Shown: piece by piece, positions 6,822 to 8,341 of the stretch
Numbering within the stretch: the first letter of the stretch is position 1
Layout of the letters: every line of letters starts with the position of its first letter
From: Pseudomonadota bacterium
GTDB taxonomy: Bacteria; Pseudomonadota; Alphaproteobacteria; Sphingomonadales; Sphingomonadaceae
Assembly: GCA_023423775.1 (NCBI GenBank)
Contig: JAFAEZ010000111.1
Span: 1-8,341 of the forward strand
Direction: 5' to 3'
DNA length: 8,341 nucleotides
Position numbers and translations under genes: made by a program
The notes under the pieces: generated by a model
What the model saw: the letters and a program-made list of their open reading frames with translations, nothing else
What the model was told of the DNA's origin: nothing
Databases searched by the model: none

Positions 6822-8341
6822 ATGACTCAAGGGGCGACCATTGGGAGCGCGCCGCGCGCAGGGTTCGGCGAAGGCGCCTGGCGCTCGCTCGCCCGTTCTC
6901 CGCTGACCGCGCTGTTCCTATTCACCCTGCTGGTGCTCGCGCTGGGCACGCCCGGCTTCCTCGGCCGCGCCGGCGATGACTGGCAATATCTGCAGGCGGC
7001 CCGCTGCGGGGCCGAGCATGGCCTCTGTTTGCCGCACGATCATTGGGGGCGCCGCTTCCCGCTGGTGGCGCCTTTGGCCGGGGCTTTGTGGCTGTTCGGC
7101 GAGAGCCGCGCGACGATCGCGATCGTGCCGCTCGCTTATGGCGTGGCCGCGATCATGCTGTTCGCGCTCATGGTTCAGCGGCAATATGGCCGCGGCGCAG
7201 CTTTGCTCGCCGGCCTCGCTCTGGTCGCGACCCCGGCTTTTTCGGGCCGCCTGCTCGAGCTCAACGTCGACATTCCCGAACTGGCCTTCGCGATCGCGGC
7301 TCTCTTCTGCCTGCAATCGGCCTGGCGCAGCGGCCGCGGCAGCTGGATCGCGGCGAGCGGGGCCATGCTGGCCTTGGCGATCATGACCAGGCCCACGGCG
7401 CTGCCGTTGCTGCCTTTGTTCCTCGCCTGCCTGTGGATGATGGACCGGCGGCGCTGGATCCCGCATTTCCTCGCCGGCTTGCTCGCGCTGCTCCTGCTCG
7501 AAGCTGGAGTCTACAGCCTGTGGGCGGGCGATCCCCTCCTGTCGTGGAAGCTGTCGCTCGCCCACACGCGGATCCCGACGCCGGTGCTGGCGGCCAGCGT
7601 CGACCTGAGCCAGAGCCCCCTGTTCAACCCGGCCTATATCGATGGCTGGCGCAAAGGCATGGGCCTCTCGGTGCACTGGACCGTGGACGGCCTGCTCAAC
7701 CTGCTTGTTCACCCGTGGATGGCGCTGACCCTCGCCTGCGCCTTTGTTTTTCTGTTCCTGGAGCGACGCCATCTGGGGGTGCCGGAAGCGGGCGGCCGGC
7801 CCTTGCTCTTCCTCATCGCCGCCGCCGCCTTGCTGTTCGGTGCCCTGACCTATGGCCTGGCGATCGACCCGCAGCCGCGGATGTTTCTCGCCATCGCCGC
7901 CGTGGCGAGCCTGTGCTTCGGCGTGTTGGCGGCGCGAAGCTGGGACCGGCGCCAAGCTCTGGTGGTGGCCGCTCTGGTCATCCTCCTCGGCAAGGGCCTG
8001 GCTGCGTCCCACGACGCCATCGACCTGCAGGGCGCGGCCGCGCTGGTGCCAGGCTGGATCTTCGAGGCGGGGGACGACCTCGCTGTCGAGGAAGGCAGCG
8101 CCCGCTATCTAACGCTGGTCCCCGAGGTGCGCGCCCTGCCGCGGTACGCGGAGGCCCCGGACGCCGCTCGCCTGCTCATGGTCGGCGAAAATGATTGCGC
8201 GACGGCTGCGGCGGCGGCCGGTCTCGCCGGCCGGCCCGTGCTCCGCGCCGCGCGTTTCGAGAAACAGGAGCCGGCGGCGGTGGCCGCGCTGCGCCGCCGG
8301 CACATCTTCTTCAATCCGCAGGCCGTGCCGGTCCTGTGCAT
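6822..8341 (+). CDS. Putative GT-C membrane glycosyltransferase (ArnT/PMT-like), 3' end missing
   Basis: An uninterrupted frame of 506 codons runs from ATG 6822 off the window edge. It is the only ATG start available, since TAG at 6795-6797 closes the frame upstream; the Shine-Dalgarno is weak (CGGCGG). The protein has about 10-12 hydrophobic helices, with clear ones near residues 27-47, 98-117, 124-142, 173-206, 213-231, 291-313, 327-347, 351-370 and 378-394. A polar tail follows from about 400. After the first helix comes GDDWQYLQAA (51-60) and then WGRRFPLV. Acidic residues in this first external loop, later EL(N)VDIPELAF and a LAIMTRPTALPLL helix, are typical of GT-C enzymes that transfer sugars from polyprenyl-phosphate carriers outside the inner membrane. 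Donor and acceptor are unknown. The family is inferred from topology and motifs, so another polytopic protein is possible. It is divergent from infC and its downstream neighbours are not visible. Confidence 0.75.
   Translation, partial: MTQGATIGSAPRAGFGEGAWRSLARSPLTALFLFTLLVLALGTPGFLGRAGDDWQYLQAARCGAEHGLCLPHDHWGRRFPLVAPLAGALWLFGESRATIAIVPLAYGVAAIMLFALMVQRQYGRGAALLAGLALVATPAFSGRLLELNVDIPELAFAIAALFCLQSAWRSGRGSWIAASGAMLALAIMTRPTALPLLPLFLACLWMMDRRRWIPHFLAGLLALLLLEAGVYSLWAGDPLLSWKLSLAHTRIPTPVLAASVDLSQSPLFNPAYIDGWRKGMGLSVHWTVDGLLNLLVHPWMALTLACAFVFLFLERRHLGVPEAGGRPLLFLIAAAALLFGALTYGLAIDPQPRMFLAIAAVASLCFGVLAARSWDRRQALVVAALVILLGKGLAASHDAIDLQGAAALVPGWIFEAGDDLAVEEGSARYLTLVPEVRALPRYAEAPDAARLLMVGENDCATAAAAAGLAGRPVLRAARFEKQEPAAVAALRRRHIFFNPQAVPVLC

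Noticed and set aside
6918..8012. A 364-codon minus-strand frame opposite the glycosyltransferase-like gene
   Set aside because: It is a low-complexity Gln/Arg/Glu/Ala-rich translation with no motif. The plus-strand frame has clear membrane helices and family-like motifs and is longer.
7043..8194. A 383-codon plus-strand frame overlapping the glycosyltransferase-like gene in another phase
   Set aside because: The translation is Arg/Pro/Gly-rich without hydrophobic helices, and it lies entirely within the better-supported frame that starts at 6822.
1..8341. Search by eye for CRISPR repeats, tRNA or rRNA genes, insertion-sequence ends, phage or toxin-antitoxin genes
   Set aside because: No repeated spacer pattern, cloverleaf, transposase motif or small paired genes were seen. 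Nearly all of the window is accounted for by the five genes.

Overview
The window is GC-rich bacterial chromosome, most likely from an alphaproteobacterium of the Sphingomonadales. The assignment rests on the adjacent mutS and glnD genes, the style of the GlnD and IF-3 sequences, and a large TonB-dependent receptor of the kind these bacteria carry in many copies. It was made by reading the sequence, not by a database search.

Layout. Positions 1-189 (+) hold the last 62 codons of mutS (mismatch repair). Eight bases later glnD (198-2984, +) encodes the uridylyltransferase/uridylyl-removing enzyme that signals nitrogen status through PII proteins. The two genes look like one transcription unit. 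A hairpin at 2987-3018 separates glnD from the convergent TonB-dependent outer-membrane receptor gene (3037-5844, -). That gene has a clear signal peptide, TonB box, plug and C-terminal Phe, but no transport partner in the window. Its 5' region (5845-6013) carries a strong Shine-Dalgarno site and a cluster of alternating GCAAC/GTTGC half-sites. A second hairpin (6014-6050) follows infC (6110-6652, -), which encodes initiation factor IF-3. The best-supported infC start is a non-standard ATA codon behind a good Shine-Dalgarno site, which would fit the known self-regulation of infC through poor start codons. Divergent from infC, an open frame runs from 6822 (+) off the right edge. It encodes a polytopic membrane protein resembling GT-C (ArnT/PMT-like) glycosyltransferases.

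Functionally this is mostly core genome: repair (mutS), nitrogen signalling (glnD) and translation initiation (infC), with two envelope genes (TonB receptor and putative glycosyltransferase) between and beside them. The genes do not form one pathway. I found no RNA genes, CRISPR array, insertion sequence, phage gene or toxin-antitoxin pair, and nothing that amounts to a new multi-gene system. The points most worth checking are the infC start codon, the half-site cluster upstream of the TonB receptor, the paired cysteines of that receptor, and the glycosyltransferase-like gene cut by the window edge.
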